Assembly: GCF_032852305.1 (NCBI RefSeq)
Contig: NZ_CP136594.1
Coordinates: 1,277,501 to 1,341,500, forward strand
Length of the DNA stretch: 64,000 nt
DNA from: Parasphingorhabdus sp. SCSIO 66989
GTDB taxonomy: Bacteria > Pseudomonadota > Alphaproteobacteria > Sphingomonadales > Sphingomonadaceae
Reading direction: 5' to 3'
In this document: positions 19,720 to 28,674 of the stretch, piece after piece
Layout of the letters: each line of letters opens with the position of its first letter
Numbering within the stretch: position 1 is the stretch's first letter
Made by a program: the position numbers and the translations under genes
Notes under the pieces: generated by a model
What the model saw: only the letters and a program-made list of their open reading frames with translations
What the model was told of the DNA's origin: nothing
Database searches by the model: none

Positions 19720-21126
19720 TTGGTGTTTAAGGGTCTCAAGCCGATACAATATAATGGTCGCGAAGTCTGGCCGCTAATCGAGGGTGGCAAGGGTGTTTCC
19801 GCCACCAATCATGCCAGTTCCGGTGCATGGGCTGCAGCAGGCGGCATAGGCACCGTATCCGCCGTGAATGCCGATAGCTATGATGAAGACGGTAATGTCA
19901 TCCCGCAGGTCTATAATGGCCGCAAGCGTGAGGAACGGCATGACGAGTTGATCCGCTATGCGATTGACGGCGCGGTTGAACAGGTGCGCCGCGCCTATGA
20001 TATGGCCAGCGGCAAGGGCGCGATTAACATCAATGTGCTATGGGAAATGGGCGGCGCGCAGGATGTGCTGCACGGCGTATTGGAACGCACCAAGGGCATG
20101 GTGGCCGGAGTGACTTGTGGTGCGGGTATGCCTTACAAGCTGTCAGAAATCGCAGCGCAATATCAGGTAAACTATCTGCCGATTATCTCCTCGGCACGTG
20201 CCTTCCGCGCTCTATGGAAGCGCGCCTACCACAAGGTCTCCGAACTGATGGCGGCGGTGGTCTATGAGGATCCATGGCTCGCCGGTGGGCATAACGGCCT
20301 TTCCAATGCGGAAGACCCGAAACAGCCACAAGACCCCTATCCGCGTGTCAAGCTGCTGCGAGAAACCATGCGCGATCAGGGTATCAGCGATGATGTGCCG
20401 ATCATCATGGCGGGCGGTGTCTGGTATCTGCGCGACTGGGAAGACTGGATCGATAATCCCGAGCTGGGCCAGATCGCTTTCCAGTTCGGCACACGGCCCC
20501 TGCTGACCAAGGAAAGCCCGATCCCTGATGTCTGGAAAGACGAGTTGACCAAGATCGAGGAAGGTGATGTGCTGCTGCACAAGTTCAGCCCGACCGGTTT
20601 TTATTCCAGCGCAGTGCGCAATGAATTTCTGCGCTCGCTGGAAGCGCGCTCCGAGCGGCAGATACCTTTTTCGACCGAGATGGCAGGCGAGCATACCGCA
20701 CAGTTGGATGTTGGCGTAAAGGGCAAGAATTTCTGGGTCGCGCCACGCGATCTGGAGCGCGCAAGACAATGGGATGCGCAGGGCTTTACCACCGCGCTTA
20801 AGACGCCTGACAATACGGTTGTTTTCGTCACCCCTGAAGAGCGCACCACCATCCGCAAGGATCAGGCCGATTGCATGGGTTGTCTGTCGCATTGCGGTTT
20901 TTCCTCGTGGAAAGACCATGACAATTTCAGCACCGGCCGCCTCGCCGACCCGCGTAGCTTCTGTATCCAGAAATCGCTGCAGGACATCGCCCATGGCGGC
21001 GATGTGCATCAGAATCTGATGTTCGCCGGACACTCGGCCTATGAATTTGGCCGCGATCCTTTCTACTCCAACGGTTTCGTGCCGACGGTGAAGCAACTGG
21101 TAGACCGGATACTGACCGGGGACTGA
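19720..21126 (+). CDS. NAD(P)H-dependent flavin oxidoreductase / nitronate monooxygenase-like protein
   Basis: 468 residues of the FMN TIM-barrel family that includes nitronate monooxygenase and 2-nitropropane dioxygenase-like enzymes. Visible are the barrel start PLIEGGKGVSATNHASSGAW, GVTCGAGMPYK and VPIIMAGGVWYLRDW. A C-terminal extension has several cysteines (DCMGCLSHCGFSS) that may bind metal. The start is TTG at 19720, placed after GGGGAG; GTG at 19723 is an alternative. The substrate is unknown. The following GNAT gene overlaps its stop by one base. Confidence 0.8.
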   Translation: MVFKGLKPIQYNGREVWPLIEGGKGVSATNHASSGAWAAAGGIGTVSAVNADSYDEDGNVIPQVYNGRKREERHDELIRYAIDGAVEQVRRAYDMASGKGAININVLWEMGGAQDVLHGVLERTKGMVAGVTCGAGMPYKLSEIAAQYQVNYLPIISSARAFRALWKRAYHKVSELMAAVVYEDPWLAGGHNGLSNAEDPKQPQDPYPRVKLLRETMRDQGISDDVPIIMAGGVWYLRDWEDWIDNPELGQIAFQFGTRPLLTKESPIPDVWKDELTKIEEGDVLLHKFSPTGFYSSAVRNEFLRSLEARSERQIPFSTEMAGEHTAQLDVGVKGKNFWVAPRDLERARQWDAQGFTTALKTPDNTVVFVTPEERTTIRKDQADCMGCLSHCGFSSWKDHDNFSTGRLADPRSFCIQKSLQDIAHGGDVHQNLMFAGHSAYEFGRDPFYSNGFVPTVKQLVDRILTGD

Positions 21127-21584
21127 TGCGTCAGATTCGCGAAGATGATGTAACCAGCCCTGCCGTGACAGAATTGCTGGAGCTGCATCTGGCCGAGATG
21201 GAAGGGTTCTCGCCGCCAAATTCGGTCCATGCGCTCAATGCGGCTGCGCTCAAAGTGCCAGGCATTACCGTCTATGCCGCCTGGGATAATGGTGGTCTTA
21301 GCGGCGTTGGCGCGTTAAGGCAGGTGGACGATAAGCATGGCGAGATCAAGTCAATGCGCACCCATCCCGATTATCTGCGGCGCGGCGTTGCTGCGGATAT
21401 TCTCGAGCATATTATCGGCATTGCCAGAGAACGCGGCTATATGGAGCTGAGCCTCGAAACCGGATCAGGCGCGGTGTTTGAACCGGCACTGGCGCTCTAT
21501 CGCAAGCGCGGTTTTGAGAATGGGCCAGTTTTCGGAGATTATGCGCAGACCGACTTCAACCAGTTTCTGCATCTGATGCTTTAG
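21126..21584 (+). CDS. GNAT-family N-acetyltransferase
   Basis: 152 residues with the acetyl-CoA-binding motif A: GEIKSMRTHPDYLRRGVAADILEHIIGIA, with the R/Q-x-x-G-x-G/A-type loop LRRGVA. This is followed by a LSLETGSGAVFEPALALYRKRGF stretch typical of PhnO/ElaA-like small acetyltransferases. The acceptor is unknown. It is translationally coupled to the flavin oxidoreductase gene (TGATG). Confidence 0.9.
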   Translation: MRQIREDDVTSPAVTELLELHLAEMEGFSPPNSVHALNAAALKVPGITVYAAWDNGGLSGVGALRQVDDKHGEIKSMRTHPDYLRRGVAADILEHIIGIARERGYMELSLETGSGAVFEPALALYRKRGFENGPVFGDYAQTDFNQFLHLML

Positions 21585-21606
21585 AATATCCTGTCTGCTA
21601 TTAGGT

Positions 21607-21689
21607 CGTCATTGCGAGGAGCGAAGCGACGCGGCAATCCAGAGCAGGTGCGTATTGCCCTGGATTGCTTCGCTACGCTCGCAATGACG
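21607..21689. repeat. Palindromic intergenic repeat (CGTCATTGCGAG family)
   Basis: Inverted repeat with arms starting CGTCATTGCGAGGAGCGAAG and ending CTACGCTCGCAATGACG, and inner GGCAATCCAGA / TGGATTGC. A second copy of the same family occupies 31344-31446. This palindrome type is widespread in bacterial intergenic DNA (recalled). Here it sits between convergent GNAT and amt genes and may fold as a terminator-like hairpin. Confidence 0.8.
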
Positions 21690-21702
21690 AGACGATAGTG
21701 AT

Positions 21703-23055
21703 TTAATCCAGTTCCCAAGCCCGCTCGCCATGCTGGGTCAGGTCCAGCCCCTCGCGTTCATCGTCTTTGGAGACACGCATCGGCAGGACCATGCTGAGGG
21801 CAAAACCGATAATCAGCGTGCCGATAATCGACCATAGCGCTACCGCGCCTATGGCAATGGCCTGAATAACAAGCTGGCCGATCATGCCAACGCCTTCCAC
21901 ATAACCAACACCGTTGAACATGGCGCTGGTGAATATCGCGACCAATAAGCTGCCCAGTATCCCGCCAACACCGTGAACAGCGAACACGTCCAGCGAGTCA
22001 TCAATAGCGAAGACATTCTTCACCAGCCCAATGGCGTGATAGCAGACGAGCGCAGCAAGCAGGCCGATGATGATCGCCGCTCCCGGGGAAACATAACCCG
22101 CTGCCGGCGTAATGGTGGCAAGGCCTGCAATCGCGCCGGTGGCAAAACCGATGGCGGTGGGCTTTCCAACCTTGATCCGTTCAATCAGCAGCCACACCAA
22201 GGCTGCAACGCTGGCGGCGATATGGGTGTTGATGATTGCAGCGGCGGCATCATCGCCTGCGCCGAATGACGAACCGCCATTAAAGCCAAACCAGCCGACC
22301 CAGAGTAATCCGGCTCCGGCGACGGTCAGAGCCGGGCTATGCGGTACGTGCAGCTTGTGCGGCCATTCCAACCGCTTGCCCAGCATCATCGCGGCCACCA
22401 GCGCGGATACACCGGCGGTGGTATGCACGACGATCCCACCTGCAAAATCCAGCACGCCCATAGCGGCGAGCCAGCCACCGCCCCAGATCCAGTGTGCGAC
22501 CGGCGCATAGACGATCAGGCTCCACAGGGCACAAAAAGCGATGACCCAGCCAAAGCGCGCGCGTTCGACCCAGGCCCCGACCATCAGCGCCGGGGTGATG
22601 ATCGCAAACGTCATTTGAAACAGCACAAAGCTGCTTTCCGGTATCGTCAGCCCCTCGCGGATATTGCCCAGACTGATCAGCATCCAGGCATTGCCCGCGC
22701 CGATAATGCCGTTGCTCACACTGCCAAAGGCGAGGGTATAGCCGACGACCACCCAGAGCAGAGAGACAATCGCGGCAATCGCACCGCATTGTAGCAGCAC
22801 CGAGAGAAAGTGCCTCGCCCGAACCAGTCCGCCATAGAACAGTGCCAGACCGGGCAAAGTCATCAGCAGGACAAGTGCGCTGGCCGCCAATATCCAGGCG
22901 GTGTCGCCGCCGTTGCTGGGGTCGATCAGCTGGGGGTCAATTGCCTGCTGGGCGAGGGCATTGCCCGTCCATAACAGCCCGAATATGGCAGTCAGTGACT
23001 CAGCGATTCGCCGCGCACACTGTCTCCATGGCCGCGCGCCTTTTCCCGCTTTCAT
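21703..23055 (-). CDS. amt: Ammonium transporter
   Basis: Amt/MEP/Rh channel importing ammonium, about 450 residues with a signal sequence (LTAIFGLLWTGNALAQQ) and about 11 membrane helices. Pore residues are present: the Asp of VLDFAGGIVVHTTAG, the first twin histidine in the same motif, and the second in FAVHGVGGILGSL. The start at 23055 is preferred over upstream ATGs because GGGGGCAGGA lies at good distance. glnK, often cotranscribed with amt, is not adjacent in this window. Confidence 0.95.
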   Translation of the reverse strand: MKAGKGARPWRQCARRIAESLTAIFGLLWTGNALAQQAIDPQLIDPSNGGDTAWILAASALVLLMTLPGLALFYGGLVRARHFLSVLLQCGAIAAIVSLLWVVVGYTLAFGSVSNGIIGAGNAWMLISLGNIREGLTIPESSFVLFQMTFAIITPALMVGAWVERARFGWVIAFCALWSLIVYAPVAHWIWGGGWLAAMGVLDFAGGIVVHTTAGVSALVAAMMLGKRLEWPHKLHVPHSPALTVAGAGLLWVGWFGFNGGSSFGAGDDAAAAIINTHIAASVAALVWLLIERIKVGKPTAIGFATGAIAGLATITPAAGYVSPGAAIIIGLLAALVCYHAIGLVKNVFAIDDSLDVFAVHGVGGILGSLLVAIFTSAMFNGVGYVEGVGMIGQLVIQAIAIGAVALWSIIGTLIIGFALSMVLPMRVSKDDEREGLDLTQHGERAWELD

Positions 23056-23183
23056 GACCGATCCTGCCCCCATAGACCCTGTGTTCCTGCAATAGGTTTT
23101 TCTCATGGATACAGCCATGACAGGATTTTGCCAAAACATGGTTAACGCGATGTGATGGGCAGGCGCATTTCCAACGCGCTTGG

Positions 23184-24299
23184 TTAGTTTCGCGGCGCTT
23201 GCGGTTGATCGTAAATGATCGAGAAATGCGTCTCATCGCTGATATCGAGCCGATAGCCTTGCGGGTTTTTCTGCAACGCATGGAGAAAGGCGATAATGCT
23301 GGCATCATCATCCGGCTCACAGATCCCGCCAGGGGCAATCGCGATATGGGTGAGCTGTTCCGCGTCATTGTAATGCCGGGTGCGCGCCGCGCAGTCGGGT
23401 GGCGTTTTGTCGTCAAATAGGGGCAAATCCCAATATAGCCCGGCACCATCATTCAGAACCGACATCAGGCGCAACGCGTCCCCAACCCATTGATAGCGCG
23501 TATTGGCCCATTGGCAGCAGCTTACCCGCCCGGTGACGGCAATGGTCTTGCTTTCAGGATCGGGAAAAACCTCAAAGCCGGACAGTTGATCCTCAATGTC
23601 CGCTGCCGCAAATCGTTTCGTTTCCGGCCTATAGAGAAAATAGCGATAGCCCATATTGGGACCGGCTGAAGTGGCATTCCATAATTGCAGATCGGGATAG
23701 CCATCAAAGTCAATATCCATCAGCCGTAACGCGTGCTCAAGGCTACCGCTCCAGATATTGCCTGCGACAGCGACCTCCTGAACGGCCTTGCCATTTTCGA
23801 TAAACGCCAGCCGCTCCAGCCCCGCCATAAGGTCGCGTTCGCCCAATCGTCCGGACAAAGTGAAGGTGCGGCGTGGACCATAATTTGGTGCATGGCAGGT
23901 GATGCTGAAACGGGTTTCGCCCCTGTCGGGTTGGCTGCACACCAGCAGCTCTTTTGACTGTAATTCCTGTGTGCGCAGGGCATAGCTGGATTCAATACAT
24001 CCAATTTGTTGCGTTTGCTCCTCCAGACTGAGGCAGGGGATATCATCGCGTTCCTGCAACCATTGCCGCTGGCTGGCGACAATCTCGCGGCGCAGATGGC
24101 GATTATTGGAAAGCAGGGCGCGATAGGCCTGTGACAGGGTGCGGTCGACAGCGGCAAGCTTCTCATCAGAACAGATCAGTTTTTCCTGCGGACTGGTCGC
24201 CCTGTTGCAGTCAAAACTCGGGTTGCTCTGTGCGCTGGCCATGCCGGGAAGGCTGCACAGCGTCAGCACAGCAACAACAGCAAGAAACGCTATGCGCAT
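23184..24299 (-). CDS. LprI-like (DUF1311) exported protein with C-terminal VCBS/XAC2610-like region
   Basis: 371 residues. Signal peptide MRIAFLAVVAVLTLCSLPGM. Residues about 25-105 match the lysozyme-inhibitor LprI-type domain: FDCNRATSPQEKLIC, DRTLSQAYRALL, QRQWLQERDDIPC, QQIGCIESSYALRTQEL, with four conserved Cys. The C-terminal half contains LRLMDIDFDGYPDLQLW and FLYRPETKRF, as in XAC2610-type proteins. A role in lysozyme resistance is family-based inference. The start at 24299 is chosen because the signal peptide begins there. Confidence 0.8.
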   Translation of the reverse strand: MRIAFLAVVAVLTLCSLPGMASAQSNPSFDCNRATSPQEKLICSDEKLAAVDRTLSQAYRALLSNNRHLRREIVASQRQWLQERDDIPCLSLEEQTQQIGCIESSYALRTQELQSKELLVCSQPDRGETRFSITCHAPNYGPRRTFTLSGRLGERDLMAGLERLAFIENGKAVQEVAVAGNIWSGSLEHALRLMDIDFDGYPDLQLWNATSAGPNMGYRYFLYRPETKRFAAADIEDQLSGFEVFPDPESKTIAVTGRVSCCQWANTRYQWVGDALRLMSVLNDGAGLYWDLPLFDDKTPPDCAARTRHYNDAEQLTHIAIAPGGICEPDDDASIIAFLHALQKNPQGYRLDISDETHFSIIYDQPQAPRN

Positions 24300-24334
24300 G
24301 ACTTTATACTCTTTTGGAAAAGGCAGAATAATCC

Positions 24335-25318
24335 TCAGGCCCAACCGTCGAGCACCTGATCGGGCGGGCGATGGCCGTCTGACCATATCTGGATATTGGC
24401 GACCACGCGCATGCCCGAGGCCTCGCGCCCCTCAAAGGTCGCGCTGCCGAGGTGGGGCATCAAGACCGTATTATTGACTTCCAAAAGCCGCGGATTGACC
24501 GCCGGTTCATGGGTATAGACGTCGAGTCCGGCACCGCCAATTTTGCCCTGTTCCAGTGCCGTGATCAGCGCCTCTTCATCGATAAGCTCGCCGCGCGACG
24601 TATTGATCAGATAAGCATCAGGCCGCATTGAAGTGATCCGGTCTGCATTGATCATCTCATGCGTTTCATCATTATGTGGGCAGTGGAGCGAGAGAATATC
24701 GCTGGCGGCGATCAACGTATCGAGATCAGGTTCATAGCTGGCACCCAGCATTTGCTCCAGGCTCTCGGGCAGACGTCTGCGATTATGATAGCGGATATTG
24801 AGGCCAAAGGCGCGCGCCCGATGCGCTACTGCCTGGCCAATCCGCCCCATGCCGATAATGCCCAAGGTCTTGCCGCCAATACGATGGCCGAGCATGCCTG
24901 AGGGCGACCAGCCCTGCCATTCGCCCGCGCGCAGCAGCTTGGAGCCCTCGCTCAGCCGCCTCGGCACACCGAGAATCAGGGCCATGGTCATATCGGCGGT
25001 GTCATCGGTGAATACGCCCGGCGTATTGGTGATCAGCACATTGGCCGCGCGCGCCGCTTTCAGGTCGATATGATCAACGCCCGCACCGAAATTGGCGATC
25101 AATTTGGTCCGCATATCATCGCCGGCGAAGAGCGCCGCGTTGATATCATCGGTGACGGTGGGCACCAGCACATCGCAGTTGCGCATCGCATCGGCCAGCG
25201 CCGCTGCATCCATCGGGGTGTCGTCGCTATTGGTCTCGACATCGAACAATTCCGCCATGCGCGCCTCGACAGCGGGGGCGAGGCGGCGGGTGATGATGAC
25301 CTTGGGCGTGTTCGACAT
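24335..25318 (-). CDS. D-2-hydroxyacid dehydrogenase (glyoxylate/hydroxypyruvate reductase type)
   Basis: NAD(P)H-dependent reductase of 2-oxo acids, about 327 residues. The Rossmann motif is GIIGMGRIGQAVAHRARAFG. Catalytic residues sit in NTSRGELID (Arg), DVYTHEPAVN (Glu) and LMPHLGSAT (His). Sequence features resemble the GyaR/GRHPR group rather than formate or phosphoglycerate dehydrogenases; the exact substrate is not certain. The start MSNTPKVIITRR is preferred to an upstream in-frame codon. Confidence 0.88.
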   Translation of the reverse strand: MSNTPKVIITRRLAPAVEARMAELFDVETNSDDTPMDAAALADAMRNCDVLVPTVTDDINAALFAGDDMRTKLIANFGAGVDHIDLKAARAANVLITNTPGVFTDDTADMTMALILGVPRRLSEGSKLLRAGEWQGWSPSGMLGHRIGGKTLGIIGMGRIGQAVAHRARAFGLNIRYHNRRRLPESLEQMLGASYEPDLDTLIAASDILSLHCPHNDETHEMINADRITSMRPDAYLINTSRGELIDEEALITALEQGKIGGAGLDVYTHEPAVNPRLLEVNNTVLMPHLGSATFEGREASGMRVVANIQIWSDGHRPPDQVLDGWA

Positions 25319-25434
25319 GATTAGATGCTTCGCCCGAACCCCGGCAAAGGTCAAGCCTGATGCTTGATTTGCGATGGGGATGGCTGATAGGCAAAAGGCG
25401 AGCTATGATTAAAAACTATGGCAGCTGGCACGCT

Positions 25435-25998
25435 ATGATATCCCAAAAAACCGTCAGGGCTGAGCCTGTCGAAGCCCGTCTCTCAGTATGGCACCAAGCC
25501 GATAAGCGCCCTTCGACAAGCTCAGGGCTAACGGTTTTGTTGGCGCTTTTGTGCCTTACTCTGGGCCTAACCATCCCGTCCACCGCCGCAGCACAATCCA
25601 GCGAAACACCCTATTGGGCCTCGATCGACCAGGATGTCGCCCGCACCCGCACCGGCCCCAGCACTGAATACAAGATTATGTGGGTCTATCAGCGCAAGAA
25701 TCTGCCGGTAAAGGTGATCAAGCGTTATCAGGCATGGCGCCAGATTGAGGACCCGGATGGTACACAGGGCTGGATGCACTCGCGCCTGCTAACTCGCACC
25801 CGAACTGCCATGGTCATCGGAGAAATCCGCCCTATGCGTAATGCCCCCAGCAGCGAGGCAGAGATAGCGTGGCGACTGGAACCGGGCGTGGTTGGCAAGC
25901 TGGGCGAATGCACCGAAAGCGGCTGGTGCGGCTTTGATGTGAACGGGCGTACGGGTTTTGTGCGGGCGGAGCATGTGTTCGGGGCCGGGGAGCCGTAA
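25435..25998 (+). CDS. Exported SH3-like domain protein
   Basis: About 187 residues. Bacterial SH3 domains: DVARTRTGPSTEYKIMWVYQ with ARTGPS, VKVIKRYQAWRQIEDPDGTQGWMHSRLL, then a second unit RNAPSSEAEIAWRLEPGVVGKLGEC...GWCGF. This is the DUF1058-type arrangement, probably binding cell wall in the periplasm. The region ahead of the hydrophobic signal core (LTVLLALLCLTLGLTIPSTAAAQ) is encoded by a dispersed palindromic repeat (RAEPVEA ... RPSTSSG). A start inside or before the repeat is therefore uncertain; ATG at 25435 is chosen. Confidence 0.8.
   Translation: MISQKTVRAEPVEARLSVWHQADKRPSTSSGLTVLLALLCLTLGLTIPSTAAAQSSETPYWASIDQDVARTRTGPSTEYKIMWVYQRKNLPVKVIKRYQAWRQIEDPDGTQGWMHSRLLTRTRTAMVIGEIRPMRNAPSSEAEIAWRLEPGVVGKLGECTESGWCGFDVNGRTGFVRAEHVFGAGEP
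25447..25538. repeat. Palindromic repeat inside the 5' end of the SH3-protein gene
   Basis: Inverted repeat with arms AAAACCGTCAGGGCTGAGCC... and ...AGCTCAGGGCTAACGGTTTT, and inner TGTCGAAG / CTTCGACA. It is the common proteobacterial TTCGACAAGCTCAGG-type unit; another half-copy lies at about 37614-37632. Translated in frame it gives RAEPVEA and RPSTSSG, peptides often seen where such repeats enter coding sequence. Confidence 0.8.
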
Positions 25999-26032
25999 TC
26001 CTCATTCGCGCGGAGACACGGAGCCGCGGAGG

Positions 26033-26127
26033 ATCAAGAAACTTCTCCCCTCCCCTTGAGGGAGGGGCAGCGAGACTTAGCGCCGTAAGGCGGTTAGTCG
26101 CAGCGGAGAGGGGTATGCCACTTGCGC
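26033..26127 (+). repeat. 95-bp double-hairpin intergenic repeat, left copy
   Basis: Hairpin 1 is CCCCTCCCCTTGAGGGAGGG; hairpin 2 is GACTTAGCGCC / GGCGGTTAGTC; the end is GGGGTATGCCACTTGCGC. A roughly 90% identical copy lies in opposite orientation at 29925-30018 (estimated by eye). Related elements occur at 1223-1399 and 42769-42918. Confidence 0.8.
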
Positions 26128-26282
26128 TGTGCCTGTGGAATGCTCTTCCTTTAGTCTCGGTTTCTCGCCCTTCGTCTGCCTGCAAGGCAGGCGCTCAGGA
26201 TAAACTACGGACGCGAAGGAGCGAAGAGCGCGAAGGGATTACACCAAGATCATCGCAATGCGCCAACCCCTGCAAAGAGTAC

Positions 26283-26440
26283 GATGGGATGACACCCCGT
26301 CACCCTTTGGTCATATCTTATAAATACCCACTAAAACATTGAATAAATGGACTTAGATAAGCGCCGTCAGTGTATCAGGGCAGCATGATATGTATACGCC
26401 AAAATCGGAGCACAGCATCAACAGATAAGACAGAGGGAGG
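26283..26440 (+). repeat. Diverged inverted repeat, left copy
   Basis: Its reverse complement aligns by eye with 28448-28600 over about 150 bp. Shared blocks include TCTTATCTGTTGAT, ATTTTGGCGTAT, GTCCAT.TATTCAATG and AGGGTGAC, in the same order and with similar spacing. Identity is visibly below that of the outer 95-bp pair, so the duplication is older. The two copies bracket the nuclease-like gene and the IS5 element. Confidence 0.6.
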
Positions 26441-26613
26441 CAATGATGGCAGCACCTCTGGATAGGTGACAGTGAGGGAACCTATTTGGGGACATTTGCA
26501 ACCGTCACGATAACTCCGATCATTCATAGATGACTATTTTTACAATATTAAATATAGTTATCTTGGAAAAGTACTATAAATACTACGCATTAGAACTCTC
26601 ATGATCTGATTTT

Positions 26614-27259
26614 ATGAAAAAGGCTAATCGTATGGATATCTCAAGCCGCATTAAAAAAGAAATGTCTGAAGGCATAGTTCGTGCTATATTTGAAGATGCG
26701 GGTTACAGAGTTATCGATTCAGGTATTGAAAAGTTCATCCGTGAAATATCGGTATTGACTATCAATGAATATAAATCCCTAAACTATCCTGATCCTATGA
26801 ACTCCTTGCCAGATTTTATCATAATGGATAGAGATCAAAAAAGAGAAACATCTCGTTGAAGTAAAGTTTAGGAAAAAATTTGATAAAGGTGTGTTTGATT
26901 GTGTGAGCCGGCAGGTTGAAATATTTGGCGATTTAGTCCTTGTAGTTATATACGGTGATGCGCCAGATCCAAAGGGGAAAGGTAGCAAATTCCCGTCTCG
27001 ATATATCAGATGTTGTAGGTTACGAAAAATCAATGGTGAGAATGGCGATGGGGATAAATCATGTGTTGAGGCTGAGTTACGGTCCGCCAAGAATGATTAT
27101 AAATGGAAAAGTCTAGAAGACGCCATGTCAGGAGAAAGAGATAGCTTGTGGTGGTCGCTGCTTCCTTTGCAAGAAAAATTCTCGCAACTAAGCGAGCAAA
27201 AGGAAAAGAATGGCATCTCACAAGCTATTGAGGCAATAAGTGGTTTGTTAAATAATTGA
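26614..27259 (+). pseudogene. PD-(D/E)XK nuclease-like gene broken (or slipped) at an A6 tract
   Basis: Two frames join into one protein of about 215 residues if one A is added to the A6 tract at 26837-26842. The first frame runs MKKANRMDISSRIKKEMSEG to MNSLPDFIIMDRDQ, and the second continues KKEKHLVEVKFRKKFDKGVF to SGLLNN. The joined part shows PDFII then HLVEVKFR about a dozen residues later, plus an N-terminal helix EGIVRAIFEDAGYRV: the layout of a PD-(D/E)XK nuclease. The DNA is much more AT-rich than its neighbours, which suggests transfer. The change may be a mutation, a sequencing error or transcriptional slippage. No partner gene is intact beside it. Confidence 0.65.
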
Positions 27260-27318
27260 TCGTCGATTTTCCAAAAGCCCTAAGCTCGATAATTACAATA
27301 TTTACGGTGATAATTTTC

Positions 27319-28255
27319 TAAGAGCCTGATCCGAAAGTTATTGAACAATACCAGCCATTTGTGATTCACACCTGCTTTGCGAAGAGTAGGAGTGAAGCAT
27401 GGCATGGACTGGTATTGCCCGGGCTGAGCATAGCCGGGAAGGTTTGCGATATCCATCGGATATGACGGATAGGGAGTGGATGTTGCTGGAGCCGTTCATT
27501 CCCCCGGCGAGGCGTGGTGGTCGGCCGCGGACGGCGGATATGCGCGAGGTGGTCAATGCGCTGCTCTATATTGCCTCTGCCGGATGTGCATGGAGGTTGC
27601 TGCCCAAGTGTTTTCCGCCAGTGTCGACGGTACGGCGCTATTTCTACGCATGGCGGGACACTGGCCTGTTCGATACGCTCAACATGGTGCTGGTGATGAA
27701 CCTGCGCGAGATCGAGGGGCGCGAAGCCTCGCCCAGTGCTGGCGTGATCGACAGCCAGAGCGTGAAAACCACCGAGAGCGGTGGAATATCGGGTTATGAC
27801 GCGGGCAAGAAGGTGAAAGGCAGGAAGCGGCACATCATAACCGACACATGCGGGTTCCTGATCTTCGTCCTCGTCCACAGTGCCGATATTCAAGACCGTG
27901 ACGGGGCTGTCGATGTGCTGGCGGCAACTCGCCACCGCTTCCCCTGGTTGCGACACGTCTTTGCTGACGGAGGATATGCAGGGCAAAAACTGGGGGTTAC
28001 GTTGGCTGGCATGGGGGCGTGGACCATGGAAATCATCAAGCGCTCCGATCACACCAAGGGCTTTCAAGCCCTGCCACGCCGATGGGTCGTCGAACGCACC
28101 TTCGCATGGCTAGGGCGATGCCGACGCCTCGCCAAAGACTGGGAAACATCCATCGAAAGCTCAACCGCATGGGCGCTCATCGCTTCCATCCGTATGATTA
28201 TACGAAGAACCGCAAAATACTGTTATGCTTGAGATACTTTCGAATCAGGCTCTAA
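27319..28255 (+). mobile_element. IS5-family insertion sequence (IS1031-like) with TAA target duplication
   Basis: The element proper is 27322-28252, 931 bp. Terminal inverted repeats are GAGCCTGATCCGAAAGT on the left and, reading inward from the right end, GAGCCTGATTCGAAAGT. It is flanked by TAA at 27319-27321 and 28253-28255, as expected for the IS1031-type branch of IS5, which targets TNA. One transposase gene fills it. Intact ends plus duplication indicate a recent or undisturbed insertion. Confidence 0.92.
27399..28232 (+). CDS. IS5-family transposase (DDE)
   Basis: 277 residues, uninterrupted. N-terminal DUF4096-type region: YPSDMTDREWMLLEPFIPPA, GGRPRTADMREVVNALLYIA, YFYAWRDTGLF. Catalytic triad: Asp in GVIDSQSVKTTE, Asp in HVFADGGYAGQKL, and Glu in WVVERTFAWLGRCRRLAKDWE. 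Length and motifs match IS1031-like transposases. The ATG at 27399 is the first good start after the left terminal repeat. Confidence 0.95.
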   Translation: MAWTGIARAEHSREGLRYPSDMTDREWMLLEPFIPPARRGGRPRTADMREVVNALLYIASAGCAWRLLPKCFPPVSTVRRYFYAWRDTGLFDTLNMVLVMNLREIEGREASPSAGVIDSQSVKTTESGGISGYDAGKKVKGRKRHIITDTCGFLIFVLVHSADIQDRDGAVDVLAATRHRFPWLRHVFADGGYAGQKLGVTLAGMGAWTMEIIKRSDHTKGFQALPRRWVVERTFAWLGRCRRLAKDWETSIESSTAWALIASIRMIIRRTAKYCYA

Positions 28256-28447
28256 GTCCCCGAATTACCCGAAAGACCTGCGGCTTTCCCCTTCGCGCAC
28301 TTCATAATCTTCGCGACCTTCGCGTGAAATATTTGGCTCGGTGCGAACCCAACACCTGACCAAACGGCCCCGACCATCGCCAAGCACAGCCATCCGATCC
28401 GGGTCAAAAACATCAGCTCCAAGCCGATGTCCTACATCCCATCCGCC

Positions 28448-28600
28448 TGCTATCATCGCTGAGGCTCTTTCTTATCTGTTGATCCTGTGTTTTGATTTTG
28501 GCGTATATGTGTCGCCTTGTCCTGATGCGTAGTGGCTGTCGCATATGTCCATCTATTCAATGGCTTAATGGGCAGATAGCGGGTGGTCCAACAGGGTGAC
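28448..28600 (-). repeat. Diverged inverted repeat, right copy
   Basis: Partner of 26283-26440 in opposite orientation; see that entry for the shared blocks. Together they form the inner bracket around the nuclease-like gene and the IS element. Confidence 0.6.
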
Positions 28601-28674
28601 ACGGTGTCACCTTGTGTCACTTTTGGTTGGATTTGGTGCGCTGAGGTACAATTACGGTGGAGAGGAAGGCTCAG

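Larger units (their letters stand above)
25999..26613. other. Repeat-rich intergenic region left of the accessory patch
   Basis: 615 bp with no gene. It contains the first copy of a 95-bp element (26033-26127), a CGAAGGAGCGAAGAGCGCGA tract near 26214, and an ancient diverged repeat (26283-26440) whose partner is inverted at 28448-28600. From 26500 the sequence becomes strongly AT-rich and presumably carries the promoter of the nuclease-like gene. Confidence 0.55.

Noticed and set aside
27319-28255. IS5 element as the cause of the nuclease gene break
   Set aside because: The insertion is 60 bp downstream of the gene's final stop, so it does not interrupt either frame.
28265-28456. Leftward frame reading WDVGHRLGADVFDPDRM
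   Set aside because: It looks protein-like in part and may be a gene remnant, but it overlaps repeats and no family could be named.
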